The position numbers were made by a program, and so were the translations under genes. Positions 35,346 to 47,066 of a DNA stretch of 64,000 nt are shown here, piece by piece. Source of the stretch: Symsagittifera roscoffensis (lineage: Eukaryota; Xenacoelomorpha; Acoela; Convolutidae); contig NC_087071.1 in assembly GCF_963678635.1 (NCBI RefSeq), positions 6,463,624 to 6,527,623 of the forward strand, in the 5' to 3' direction. Each line of letters opens with the position of its first letter. Within the stretch, counting starts at the first letter, position 1. The notes below the pieces were generated by a model that was not told the origin of the DNA, did not search any database, and was given only the letters and a program-made list of their open reading frames with translations.

Positions 35346-36240
35346 ATGGGTGACACGAACGAACTCATGGAATTCCTCTCAGCGAGTCTAGGAGCGACTC
35401 TAGACGAGATCTATCAGCGGCTGATCGATTGTGATTTCACACGAGAAGACCCGGGGCTGGCGATGTTTGTGGTCGCGCTCCTCAATGCATTAGGACGAGA
35501 GGGTCGAGGGAATCGCCCTACGGAAGTCGTGTTGATGTTGGCCTTCGGTGAGTCCGGGACCGCCGAGAGAGGCCGAAATCGACTGATGAGATGGAGGCGT
35601 GGAGAAATTTCTGGCCACGACCTAGCTCGTGAGCCAGGACTAGGTGAACAGAGGGACCACCGGCTAGGTGAGATGCCCTTACCAGTCCAACCGGCGCAGC
35701 CACTCATCGGAGCGAAGAGACAACGTGATGGGCAGGCCCGTCACATTCGGTCGACTCTCCTACAGCTGCTTCTCCTTCGAAGAAAGTGAGGGTGAGTGAA
35801 ATAGAGATCCAGACGTCGGAGACGATGGAGACGCTGGAGAAGAAGGAGAAAGATCAGAGCGAGCTGTGTGCCAAACTCCAGGAGTATAGGGCAATAGCTC
35901 GAGAAAGGACGAATGGAATAAGAAATACGAAGATCTGCAGGTGGCTTATAAGGAGGATGAAATAAAGCACCTGAAGGAGCTGTATATGGCGAAGGTGAGC
36001 CAAGTGTCACCGGAAGTTCTGGCGAGCATGAAATCCTCGGAGGGATCCAACGACACACGCCCCGGGACAACAGCCCAGGAGCTGTGTGTATCGAGAGGGC
36101 CCGAGGTTCTGGATTTACGTGCATCGAGAGAGCCCGAGGCTCCTCAGCAGACACGACTGTCTGCTTCTAGTCAAAGGTTCACGATACCAGATCCTTCTGA
36201 CACTTACCTCGCTCCTCAGTTCCAAGAATCGTACAACCCA
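35346..36240 (+). pseudogene. ORF2 copy B: N-terminal part only
   Basis: Same start and N-terminal region as 6189 onward in copy A. A one-base loss near 35731 shifts the frame, another lesion lies near 35905, and the coiled coil follows in other frames. Near 36235 the sequence jumps to the equivalent of 17524 in copy A: the words CAACCAAG (A, 7079) and CAACCCAAG (A, 17525) merge into CAACCCAAG in B. The deletion removes the SGNH domain, all of ORF3 and the first half of ORF4. Confidence 0.85.
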
Positions 36241-37831
36241 AGCTGTGAATTATCTTGGAAGAACGAGTGGTCGAACCCTCGGTTCCCGAACTAAAGGGGC
36301 AAGTGAGTTTTGATTGTGGTTCTTGGGACGGTCCCTTGAAAACCAGTCTAGTGACGATCAGCATCGGCAACTGGCACGATTGTACGGAAGATTGAGCATG
36401 TCGGATAAGAGTGGCATGGAGTTGGTGGCGGACTGTCATGGGGTGACGGATGTAAATTTGATCACAGCCTTGGGATTTTGTAGCATGACGAGTTCGATTG
36501 AATCGCTTGAGCGCCTGGAGCATGCCCATGAGCTAGTGACGTCCCTCAGCGTGGAAGTATTCCCTGGGGCATTGCAAACGGAGCAGAAGATCGGAGGCTG
36601 GAGAGAAGCTCTGGAGAACGAGATGAATCTGAAAGATAGTGAGGCCTATCATAAACCGACTGGTTCAAAATATCTGGTGGGTTCAAGCTCCGCACCATAT
36701 TGCAGTAGTAGATATCCTACACACATGGTGGTAATGGATGCGAGGACACAGCAGGTGTTGATTGACCAACTTTTCTCTGTGCCAAAGTGCGTGAGGTTGG
36801 CCAGAATGTCGGAGAGGTCATATGATTTGTTGGCAAAGATCTTTCGGGCAGTCCCGAAGAGATCTGAAGGCGAGTTGCAAGACGTAGTGGGTGAAGAGTT
36901 TCTGAGATTAAATGAAGGCAATGTGAGTGAGTTCCAGAAACAGAAAGCGAGTGGAGCGTTACCCACTGAATTCCCCACCATAGAAGAGAAAGACGACTTA
37001 CACAGAATTCTGATGGAGGTGGAACCGTTGCTGGGAGCCTCAGGGTATCGGACCCGAAGGAACATAGTGAGAACCCATGGGGAGTATCCTTGCCACTGCC
37101 TGGCGCAGACGTTGTGGTACCCCAAACGCGGGAATCCGATGCTAGTATGGGACGTGGAGGAGTTATACTCTACGGGGTTGCCCGATCAGAATCAACAGGT
37201 GTCAATCGTGGTGGTTAGTGCCATGCTGGCAGTGAGATGGCTGGAGGCTAACGCGGACACAAGTGAACAGGAGACGGCCGTGCCGACTCCTGAGCAGCTG
37301 AGCAACGTGAAGATGAGTCGTGAAATGGATCTTTTCAGAACCACCTGCAAGGTTCTGAGAATACCTAAAGCCATTGAAAGAATATGGTCAAGGCAAAGAT
37401 TGATGCCTTGGTTCCGTGCAGTGATGACATCATGGATGTATGAACGCGCGAAGCGTCACATGTCGAGGAACACGGAAGCCTATCAATCTTTCCAGCTAGA
37501 TATAGGACCAGGAGCCTATAAGAGAGCATTCCTGATGCACAGAAACGCGGTCACCACGGCGGTGAAGCGAGTAGCTGGAGCGCCTTGTGTAACTGAAGAT
37601 GAAAAGAAAGAGGTCTTAAGAGCTGACCTAGAACGAAACGTGAGCCTATGTGTTCACAACAGCTTTTGCAGGAACCGGGAGCAAAAGGTTAATGTTGACT
37701 TGCTACCTTGTTGCAAACCGAGGCTGTTGGAACAGGAGAGTTGGGGCACGGCCCGCAACTCCATGGACATGCTGGAGAAAGTATTGGAAGACAGCGAAGC
37801 TGAAGATCAAGATGGAGAAGTGATGGAATGA
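36241..37831 (+). pseudogene. ORF4 copy B: C-terminal half
   Basis: After the deletion junction a further 295 bases are missing at about 36356 (equivalent to 17642-17936 of A). From 36314 to TGA 37829-37831 the frame is intact and includes the 246-base block that copy A lacks (36907-37152), with FPTIEEKDDLHRILMEVEP and YPCHCLAQTLWYPKR. This is the best view of the ORF4 C-terminus: RLMPWFRAVMTSWMYERA, MHRNAVTTAVKR, NSFCRNRE and an acidic end. Function unknown. Confidence 0.78.
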
Positions 37832-39388
37832 AAATGAACAAAGAAGAGAAGAGAAGGAGAAAATATTTGATTGTGTTTGTGTGCTAAAACTTGAACCAAT
37901 CAACCAAGTTTTGATTATTGAAAAAGAAATTTTAGTTATGACTATTTATGTATATATACAGAACATAGGTGAGTATATTTACCTATTTAAACACGATTGA
38001 AGTTTTTAACCTGTGTGAGACACAATTTCACTGTGTGGCGACATGGTAAGTTTGGGTAAACTCGCTCGAGAAGGGTGGGTAACTCAATAACTTTCCTAGC
38101 CACAGAGTTTCTTAGTTTTAATATTGAAAGGACCGCATAAATAACTGATTATACTTGGTGAGTAACGTTAAGTTAATTTTAACGGGTGCGTGGCCGTGCC
38201 ACGTCCCACTTTTTAATCACAAAGAGCGAAAAGAAATTTTATGGCAAAACGACGTAAGTAGTCAGAAAAGAAATATTATCTAGGACACTCCTCATGGTGC
38301 GAATTTTGTGAAAATGTTGAAAGGCAGTGAGATGTAGTACGATGCCATTTGTCAACACGTAGTGCGTTGAGGTGGGGTAGATAAATTTCATTTTCTTATG
38401 CGATTTGTAAGATTGATTACAGAAAACTGGATAACTACTTGACGATAACCCGGTGTTATGCGATCAATAGGGACATTGATGGGGACTGTCCGGGTAGTAT
38501 GTGCCATTCTGCCAGATGGCACAGCGCAACCTTCCATCGAAGCACGAATCAGAGAGAAAAGGCCTTAACAGCAAAAAAGTGCTTGAAAGGAGGGTCGAAG
38601 TATTCTGAAATTTTCTATTTTTTAAAATTTCGATTTTCAAGTTGATATTTCTCAGAAATACAAAAAACGGCCATTTTGACCAAAAAAGCTGAGAAAATCA
38701 GAACAACGCAAAATAGTGTGAAAAACAGTCGCACAAGAGACGAAAAACACGAAGCCTCTTATCGTGGAAACAACGCACGATAAGACCCTTATCAGCGGAT
38801 ATTAGTGGAGAAGGAAGCTTCAGTGGGGAAGGAATATTCCACGGAACCCTCCCGTACCACAAATTAGAAGAGATAAGAGCGTTTTCGCAGGAATAATACG
38901 GGAGCGGAGGCTTGGTCCCCCAGACACTGTTTTATGTGAAGGGACTGTATAAAACTGACTGTATAGCTACTTGGATGTCGTGAAACTTTAAATTAACACC
39001 GGTATAGTTTGATATTTTAGAATATGAGTAGCTAGAAAGAGGAAAGGGTCAATCCATCTCCAATGGATTTAATATAGAACTGTCACACAAAAACATATTA
39101 AAATAGGTTGTTCGAGCCGTGTTTTTAATGACAATCACGTAGTCTGAGGATCCGAGACTCAACTATGTGGTTGTGTTCGCATATAAACGAAAGCTGATCA
39201 AAAGTCGTTTGACTGATGGCCTAAAAATGGTAACTTTTTACTTAGCCCTAGACAGACCAGAAAAACAACTGGCAAGGTCGAGACGGCGAAAAACGAGTAG
39301 GATTAAGGTAACTGACGCCTGCCAGTCGTTAATAAGTACTTTTTCTACGCTCCATCGCTGTGTAGTATTTGGGCGAATGTTACAAAGA
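37832..39388 (+). repeat. 3' flank and LTR-like repeat of copy B, truncated
   Basis: The flank resembles 19165-19493. The repeat starts AAACTCGCTCG at 38058 and follows unit 1 closely. It has an extra insertion of about 60 bases near 38235 (ATGGCAAAACGACGTAAG...) and the hairpins at 38501-38522 and 39052-39068. Similarity to unit 1 stops at GGGCGAATGTTACAAAGAC near 39388, the equivalent of 20763, so about 700 bp of the repeat is lost. Confidence 0.7.
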
Positions 39389-39394
39389 CAAAAA

Positions 39395-41220
39395 TTTTCT
39401 ATTACACTTTCAACACTTTTCACTTCCTGAAGCTTAACATCCAATCCAAACGCAATCCTGCGAATTATCACTTTGGGTTAGCCGTCAGTCTAAAATGGTC
39501 TTCGGAACTTAATAAAACTTGCTTCTTACTATCCTTTAGAAGCATTGATATAGACTGTTGCTTCAAAATCTTGAAAAGCTTGAGCAATACTGTTGTTTTT
39601 CCTAAAACATTGCGCAGGAGAACAAGATCAGCACAAACATTTCGCGAAAGAGCAAACCTTTTCAATGATTTCTTTGCTTCAGTTCACAAGAACTCCAAGG
39701 ACAATGATGTAAACTCTATTATTACTGATAGTGAGTGTCGCCCTGACAGTGTTGCTTTCAAATACGAGGAAGTACCTAATTTTCTATAAACTGCAATTGA
39801 TGCAGCTTCCAATTGCTGCGATGTCAATCCGCCTGTTTTTGTTGCAGCTTTGTTCTTTGTCCGTTGGTGTTGGCGGTTTATGAAGTTATGAAGTGGTTGC
39901 TAGCATAAAATTTGCCTAATTTGGGGAAACCAGCCTAAGTTACTCCACTATTAAAAAAGGCAGTCGATATGTAGTATCTTCATTATCGTGATATTAGTCT
40001 TCTTCTAAAATTATCTCTTGGCCTCGAGCGTATTTTGTTTAATTTATGTATAGCTGCATATGGCCTAAAATTTCTTGTCATCAGTTTGGTTCTTGTCATC
40101 TGTTTTTCAACCAATTTCTTAGCTTCTGCCTTCAGATTTTTGAAAACCACGAAATGATGATGTCTTCGTTTGTGTTCTACGCTGACATCAAAAAAACTTT
40201 TGATTCAATTCCGCATCAAAAACTACTTATTAAACTGGTAAATTTTAGTTTTGATCATAATTTTCTTGACTTGATGAAAAGTTATATTTCAGGGCATTTT
40301 CAACGTGTTCGTATTGACGGTTTCTCTCGCAATTATTTCTGTTTCCAATGGAGTCCCCCAAGGCAGCAAACTTGGCCCCTTGCTCATTCTCTACTTTTTC
40401 GTGAACAATTCACCGGATACTCTTGTCTGCAATCCTTCAAGATTCGCTGACGACCTAAAACGCACTACTCCGAGCCGACCTGAATTCCTAATATAATTGG
40501 TGTAAAGAAAATTCATTGGACTTGCATGGTGATAAATGCAAAGTTCGTAAGTTTTTGAAGCATACATCTACTACACCTGACTTTTTTCTTCATGATCATA
40601 TAGTTGACGAGCTTTCATTTTTACAGATTTTGGCTTTATTTTCACTGGTATTTTATTATTGCCACCGCATATCACCGATAAATTACGGAAAAGCAACAAG
40701 ATGTATTTTATGCTGAAACGCAACGTTCCAGCAAGCACACATGAAAACATCAAGTTTCAACTTTATGCAAGAGGCATCATTTCTATCCTCACCTACGGTT
40801 CACCCATTCAGTCGCCTTTTAAAACTGATTTAGCCAAGTTGTAATCTTTCAACAGGCCGTGTTTTAGTTGGGTTGGACTCAATGACTCAAAGACATCACT
40901 CGCGCAGCCCTGTGTTTTTCCCATACGCTATCGATTGGAAGTTATAAACCTTTTACTGTCAAATAATATCACGAAAAACACTACATTAGAGCTTTAAATT
41001 TTGTTAGTACCAAAAACCAGTCAGTTTCTCTGTGTAGTGCAGACGTGGTTTCATTCACAATCAAAATCAGAAAGTATGAAAAGACGAGGACAAATAACAT
41101 CTTTGATTGCACCATACGGCTCTTGAACTTTGTTAAAATGATATGCTATCGCCGAATTCTGCTTTGTCGCCGAGAAAAAGACGTTGTCAACTTCTACTAC
41201 CCCAAAATGAAAATTTTATG
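39395..41220 (+). pseudogene. Decayed LINE (jockey/CR1-like RT), plus strand
   Basis: Fragments in several frames read as a LINE ORF2: FNDFFASVHKN near 39661, YADIKKTFDSIPHQKLL near 40180, then in another frame NGVPQGSKLGPLL near 40345, RFADD near 40440, and a C-terminal tail with RRRGQ/NN-type motifs to about 41210. Many stops and shifts. The minus-strand LINE at 55371-57050 is a better preserved relative in domain order. Confidence 0.65.
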
Positions 41221-41689
41221 ACGAGAATGTATCTATGGAAGGTGCTCCTGCTCCTTCTGTAGCTCTTAATGCGTTTTTGTTTTTATGTGTAAACGCCCTA
41301 CGGGGTAATTTATGTCTCTTTCTCCCTCTCTCAGAAAACAAAAAGTAAGGTTTAAGAAGTACTATTTGTCTCTATTAAGAAGAACACACCGTGAAACCCT
41401 AAGGAATGCTGTCATGGAAAGATTTCATACTTATTTGAGTTTTTCTCTGATTTATCTTTAAAAAACTTAACTAATGTGAAATGTGAGTTTATGTAGAAAA
41501 AAATTCTAAATTCTTCTTAAATTTGTTTATTAGAAATTGTTTCAATTTGCTAATAATGTGTTTCTTATTTATTACCCATCGTAAAAATGGTTGGTTGAGA
41601 GTAGATGAAATCAATACACAATGAAGAGCTTTTCGAAAAACGATATGTTTCCGGAGCTACACAAAAAAACATTTGTCACGCCAATTTAT
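41221..41689 (+). other. AT-rich repeat debris
   Basis: No ORF. The stretch 41344-41450 (AAGGTTTAAGAAGTACT... GCTGTCATGGAAAGATTTCAT... TTTTTCTCTGATTT) resembles 45690-45785, so it is a dispersed repeat fragment. Confidence 0.4.
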
Positions 41690-42520
41690 TTTAAAAACGG
41701 TTCAAAGATTCAGAAAACTCTAGGCCTATTTCATTATTTGGATCACTATCTAAGGTTTTTGAAAAACTTTTTAAAAACATTCAAATGAGTATCTACAATG
41801 AAAAATCCTCCTAAGTGACACTCAATTTGGTTTTAGAAAATCGTATTCAACCATTGAAGATGTCTTAGATTGTACAAAATCCTTCAGAAAAGCAGTTCAC
41901 AACAAAAAAAGACTGAGCTCGCTCATTACTAGAATTATCAAAAGTATTCAATTCTATTGATCATAGATTTGTACAACAAAAATCAAGTATGTTACATTTT
42001 TCAGCAGAAAACAATTGTAATTAACATCGGTCCCACAGAGTACTGTACAACTAATTTTTTTTTAATCTGTTCATAATTTATCTTAAACAAAAAATTTCGA
42101 CTCGTGTAAAATGGTGCACAACACACGGTGATTTTTTTTGAAAACACGATGGTAATTTTGCACTGAAACAACTGGAAGAAAATTGTAAAGTCGTATCAGA
42201 AACTTTACAATATTACTCTCTTAAACTCGATGCAAAAATTTAACTGTATTCAATCAAACATATTCAAAGACAAATAAAGAAAAAACTCAAAAAGTTAGAT
42301 GGCATATTATTAGAGGAAAAATTAATTTTGAGCATCTTCGTGTTGTGGTAGACCAATTCCTATAAGTCCAAAAACAAATCAAAAAGAACTTGTCAAAAAT
42401 GGCGTGCGGAATTTAAAAAATCAATCAACCATAAAACCATTCCCAATTGAAAAAAGAGTCTTAGTTAATCAAGAAAAATGACAGAAGTGTGAAGCATTAG
42501 TCATAAATCATCTACAAATT
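41690..42520 (+). pseudogene. Second decayed LINE RT fragment, plus strand
   Basis: In shifting frames: RPISLFGSLSKVFEKL near 41726 and QFGFRKSYSTIEDVL near 41825, the usual RT motifs of jockey/CR1 LINEs, then fading similarity. Too broken to define ends. Confidence 0.5.
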
Positions 42521-43130
42521 TGTGCCATTCCACTAAATGGCACAGCGGAACCTTCCGTTGCAAGAATTGGCACTACGATAAGGGTCTTAACTTCGATTTT
42601 AGTATCAAAAGGAGGCTCTTAATATTCCAAAATTCTGAATTTTTGTTTTTTCTATTGGGTTTCTGAGAAAAGCTAAAAACGACCTTTTTGACAAAAACAA
42701 CATCATGTTAAACACCCATCAGCCGGATACGTAAAAAGAACAGTCGTTGGAGAGAAGAAGATATATATAATTTTATATAAATAGATCATGTGATGAATTA
42801 TTTTATGTTGTATGATTGCGATTATATGACCAAATATTTTTATTCTATACATGCTTCTTGATTTTTTTTCTGTCATTAGTTACATATTGGCATGAAATAT
42901 ATACTCAATCTTTAAAAAACTTGCCCTGACATAATGCCTCTAAAATTCTATTATCAGCAGCGCAAGTTTATCGAGTTTTATGATATATTGAACGAAACAC
43001 ACAGGCGAATTCTATCGTGACACGTGGACACGATAAGGAGCTTACTGGTGGAAGGAAGTGGAAGTGGAAGGTCCAATGGGATCATCAAGACAGGTTCAAA
43101 CACTCAGGAGAAACCAAGAGGAGAAATCAA
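42521..43130 (+). repeat. Diverged LTR-like fragment
   Basis: The hairpin GTGCCAT...ATGGCAC (42522-42543) is followed by GCGGAACCTTCCG, AAAGGAGGCTCTTAATATTC and AAACGACCTTTTTGACAAAAAC, then CACGATAAGGAGCTTACTGGTGGAAGG near 43025. These match, in order, 19876-20220 of unit 1. It is an old relative of the giant-element repeat with an AT-rich insertion (about 42745-43010). Confidence 0.55.
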
Positions 43131-43139
43131 GAGATAACG

Positions 43140-44330
43140 ACGTTAGATCTGGGAGAGGGTATCATTGGAGGCCCAGTGCCCAGCGAATCTTTTAACAATC
43201 TTTCTTCGCCACCAAAGCAAGGCCAGCCGCTCACGAAGCGAGTGCGAGCCCAGACAGTTTTCTTCGTAAAACAAGCGAGAAAAATTTTCATCACCATCTT
43301 CGCGTGTTAAAGCCTTTTTTCCGTTTAAGCTAGCCATAATTTTTAACGCGGTTTTTTTCTTTGTGCCTGTGTACCCAAGGTATGGAAAAGATAAAACTGG
43401 AAGTGGTCTGTGGAAACGATTCCTCGGAAAATAATCCACTTTTTTCAGAAGAAAAAGAAATACGTAGAGTGGATTGAGTTTTGAAAAGTTTCAGTGTTTT
43501 TATTTTCACCATAGCCGAGCGTATATCTTTTCCCCACACTCGGATTGTCGGGTTCAAATCCCGGTTAGTTTCATTTTTTTTCTGTCAATTGATTTAATAA
43601 AAAAAATTATGTTTTTAAAAGTTTTTTTTCTCTTTCTAATACAGCAAGGTGATTGCCCAAGTGTATATATCGCCCACTTAAAAACGGAGAACACAGCTTG
43701 ATTTTTCAAGCGTGGCAAAAATTGTGGTTTTTTATAATTACCGATTGAAAATTGAAACTTTAATTTCTCCAAATTGAAACCTTAATTTCTCCTAAATTAG
43801 AAAAAAGATAAACACTTGCGGTTTTCAATGGTATCAGTCAATTTATGAGCTGTTTCGAATAGTTATAATTGATCAGTTTGAATAAAAACCATTGAATTGT
43901 TTGCATTTTTTTCCTCTACTTTATTTGAAAGATTTTATATCCTTTCTTAAATCTCTCCTCTTATTTTCACTGCCATTAGCTGTAGCTATACCAGTAACTG
44001 AAAAGGCAATGTTAAGGCAAAAGCCCACTAAACAAAAGGATTTATTTTGAGTCCCAGATAGAACAATTCGATTTTTTCAAACCATTTTTCACCTTAATCG
44101 ATTTGAAATTATTAAAATTGTGCAATCAAAATTTTCTGTAATGACTTTAAAAATGATTCAATTCGAACTAACATGCACTGCTGTTTCGCGTACCTGCATG
44201 GGCTGGTGCGGAACAGACCTACAAAATGTTTTCAATTTGGGTTTTTCCTTCACATGTACATGTTGTTCGATGAATGATTTTTTGCATCATTATTTAAAAT
44301 TACCATTCTTGTCATAGTTAGTAGCACGGA
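43140..44330 (+). repeat. Noncoding tandem repeat, unit 1
   Basis: Matches the next unit in several ordered blocks: CTCACGAAGCGAG near 43230 with 44520; CTTCACTGCC near 43965 with 45095; the CTGTTTCGCGT region near 44181 with 45299. No coding potential. Probably a repeat of a SINE- or LTR-derived family. Confidence 0.5.
43509..43571 (+). other. tRNA-like segment (possible SINE head)
   Basis: TCGGG-TTCAAAT-CCCGG forms a T-arm and contains a good RNA polymerase III B box (GGTTCAAATCC, about 43551-43561). An A-box-like TAGCCGAGCGTA lies 37 bases upstream. I could not form an acceptor stem, so it is not a functional tRNA. A weaker version occurs near 44672 in the next unit. Confidence 0.35.
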
Positions 44331-45560
44331 AGCTTGAGAGTCAGTACGGGAGAGTTGAAATCCAAGTGGAGTTCGGGTAGATCGCCAAAATACTAATTAG
44401 GATATGAAAGCAAAAGTTACTGACCGAGTGCAAAGAGCAAGAAGCCAAGAAATTTTCCGGCCCTCGCACGCTGACTAGGTGGTCGGCGTTTTTTTTGCCT
44501 CCAAGGCAAGGCGAGCCCCTCGCGAAGCGTGCTCGAGCACATACATTTTCCTTCGAGCACCAAGCGAGAAATGGCCTCGTCACCAAATGCGTAGGGTATA
44601 CCTAACTTTTAAAATAGCCATAACTTTTGGATGCGGTTTTCCCCATGGTTATATCTTTTGGTCCTCCACGAAGGATGGCCAGTATCAAACCCTGGTTGCA
44701 GAAAAAGTTTTTTTTTTAACTTTTTCTTTTCTTAAATTGCTTGATAATTCGGAAAAAAAATTAAAAATTTTTTTTTAATTCCAGAAAGGTCACCGATCGT
44801 GTGTATTTACCGTGCGTTCACAAGCGGAGTAGTTTTATTCGATTTTTCACGAGGAAAAAATAGTTTTTGTTTAATACCAAACCTATGTTCAATTTAGTTC
44901 AAAATAAAACATTAATATCTTCTAAACTAAAAATGATAAACACTTGCAGTTTCCAAGTGTATCGCCTAGTTTATGAGCTGTTTTGATTAAAAGCTGCTCA
45001 GTTTGAACAAAAGAAATTGAATTTTTTTGCTGTTTAGTCCTCTCGGTTACTCAAATTATTTATATCCTTTGTTAATAAATCTGTACTCTTGTCTTCACTG
45101 CCGTCAGCTGTGGCTAAAGCAGTAACTACTGGTGCAACGGTAATCCAATTGCCCATCAGTTCGTGAGATGCAGTTCAGTTCTCAGATGACAGTTTGTTTT
45201 TTTCTACAATATCAGACTTTGATCGATTTGAAAAGTTGAAAATGTTTTAATGAAACGTTCTGCAATGTCTTTTCAAATGATTGAATTTGCCTATCAAGCT
45301 GTTTCACGTCCCCCAGTGGCTTGATCAAAACAGTTTTACAGACAACTTTTGAATTGAGTTTCTGTCGTCAAATGCTCTTGTGTTTGTTCGTTATTTAAAA
45401 ATTAGCTATTTCTTTCAACCATTGTGTTGTTGTTGGCACAGATATTAGCACGGGTGAGTGATTAGCTGTGCGTCACGACTCTAAACCAGCAAGGCGCTTG
45501 AAAGAAAGAATCGACAAAAAAACACTGACTGAAGATAGTTAGTGACCCGGTGCAGAAAGC
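44331..45560 (+). repeat. Noncoding tandem repeat, unit 2
   Basis: Diverged second copy of the 43140-44330 unit, about 1.1-1.3 kb out of phase depending on indels. No ORF supported. The trailing part shares GCAAGAAGC and CGGCACTCG-like words with the start of the unit itself (44440), which suggests a third partial unit. Confidence 0.45.
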
Positions 45561-45579
45561 AAGAAGCGAGGTAACCTGA

Positions 45580-45790
45580 CCGGCACTCGAGCGCTGTCTA
45601 GATCGAGACGGTTAAAAAAGGGTGGAATTAAGGCAAGTGACGTCAACCAGGCCAAAATAGGAGGGACCTTTTCTACGCTCTGTCTTTGTGAGGTTTAAGA
45701 ATTACTGTTTATCTTTATGTAAAGAAGAATAGTGGGAAAGCTGTCATGGAAAAATTTAATTTTATTTGTTTTTTTCTCTGATTTCTATCT
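45580..45790 (+). repeat. Short fragment like the LTR-like repeat
   Basis: GATCGAGACGG...GGAATTAAGGCAAGTGACG...CTTTTCTACGCTCTGTC resembles 20660-20740 of unit 1 in order. After that it matches 41344-41450 instead. A mosaic of old repeat pieces. Confidence 0.45.
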
Positions 45791-46204
45791 CTAAAATGAC
45801 TCCTAAATTATAGTGCCAAAAACGAAAACTCGGCTGATACAAAAACAAAAAAATTTCGAATTAAAAATTGACGTTTCGATTTTGAAAAAGAAACATCAAA
45901 AAATTAAATCTAAATTTAAATTTAAATTTGTTGTGATAAACTTGTGAAATAGTTTCATATGATATGATACGCTCATAATGGTACGCTTGTAAGAAGAAGG
46001 CCCGGTACGGGATTTTAGAGACAAGCTCGTCAAGCCGCGATACTATCCCTCTACCCGGACATCCCCGCCGGAACCTCCACCCTTGAAAAACCAGGTTGTA
46101 ATCGCTTTCATTTCTCTTTTGTTATTTTTTTAAAAATCCATTTCTCTACAATCCATTTAACAATCTATTTTTTTGTTTTGCCTCTTTTGTACACTGTTTA
46201 GTGA
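45791..46204 (+). other. Spacer before the RLE LINE
   Basis: AT-rich to 45990. A GC-rich stretch follows (46000-46090) with CCCGGTACGGGATTT and CCTCTACCCGGACATCCCCGCC, then a T-rich run. It may be the 5' UTR of the LINE that follows. No ORF supported. Confidence 0.3.
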
Positions 46205-47066
46205 ATGTCCGCGCCGAACTGGAGAAGAAAACTGGTAATAGGAACCTCAAGGACCAAGTACTGCAGCCCCAAAGATGTCGGAGCCACGGTTCAATCGCAC
46301 AGAGGTGAAAAACTAGCCGACCTTGCCGCTACTGTATCGCGCTATCCCTCGCCGAGAATGAACTGTGTTACTATAGTAGCCAGATTTAATGATAACTCAT
46401 ATACGGTTTCAGACTTTGCTAATCATTGGAGACTTTTATTAAGATTGATAATTCATAAGTTTAACCCAATTGTGCTAATTCTACCCAAAACCATCCTCAC
46501 TGCAAAAAACAACCTCATAAACAGAAAACTTGGTGCTCTTAATAACTCATTAATACATTTTAACACTCAAGAATCAGAATTAATTCCCTCGTTAATTTTA
46601 GTGCTAATATGTTTTGTAAAGATGGTATTCATTTTTCTTTTTATGGTATTAAGTTTTCAGTTTATTGCTCGCTCAGCTAACTTGTATATATTCACCATAA
46701 ATTTAACCTCCTCGCTGCCAAATTATGGCCAATCAAACGCACTGCCATATTTGCAAACGCCACCTCCGAAAAGGAGGCATATGGTGTGTCATTTGCAAAG
46801 CCTACATGTCTTATGTAGCGGGCTACAGAGCAGAAAATATTATTACGAAGGGTTCTCCTGAATACAACGCACCCCCAAGAAATTTGCAAAAGATCCCAAT
46901 TCCACCAAAATACCAGCAAAAACAGCCCCCATCACAACTCAAAAAGAAACATCACCGGCAACACCTGAAACAAACGTACTGCCTAAGGCAACACAATATT
47001 ATCATCGCCCCCAGCAATCACTACAGCCCCCTTCGACCCCTGGAAACTTATCGACCAAGAACTTGA
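46205..47066 (+). pseudogene. RLE LINE: SGNH-like and zinc-finger region
   Basis: Frame 46205-46610 reads LVIGTSRTKYCSPK (block I with Ser), HRGEKLADLA, ANHWRLLLRLI and VLILPKTI. In another frame near 46617 comes CKDGIHFSFYG (block V with Asp and His), so a full but frameshifted SGNH domain is visible. Near 46725 a frame begins with HCHICKRHLRKGGIWCVICK, a two-CxxC zinc finger, then Pro/Lys/Gln-rich sequence. This is the N-terminal part of a non-LTR element whose RT and endonuclease follow. Confidence 0.6.

Noticed and set aside
43509-43571. Functional tRNA gene
   Set aside because: Good T-arm and B box, but no acceptor stem or anticodon arm could be formed.
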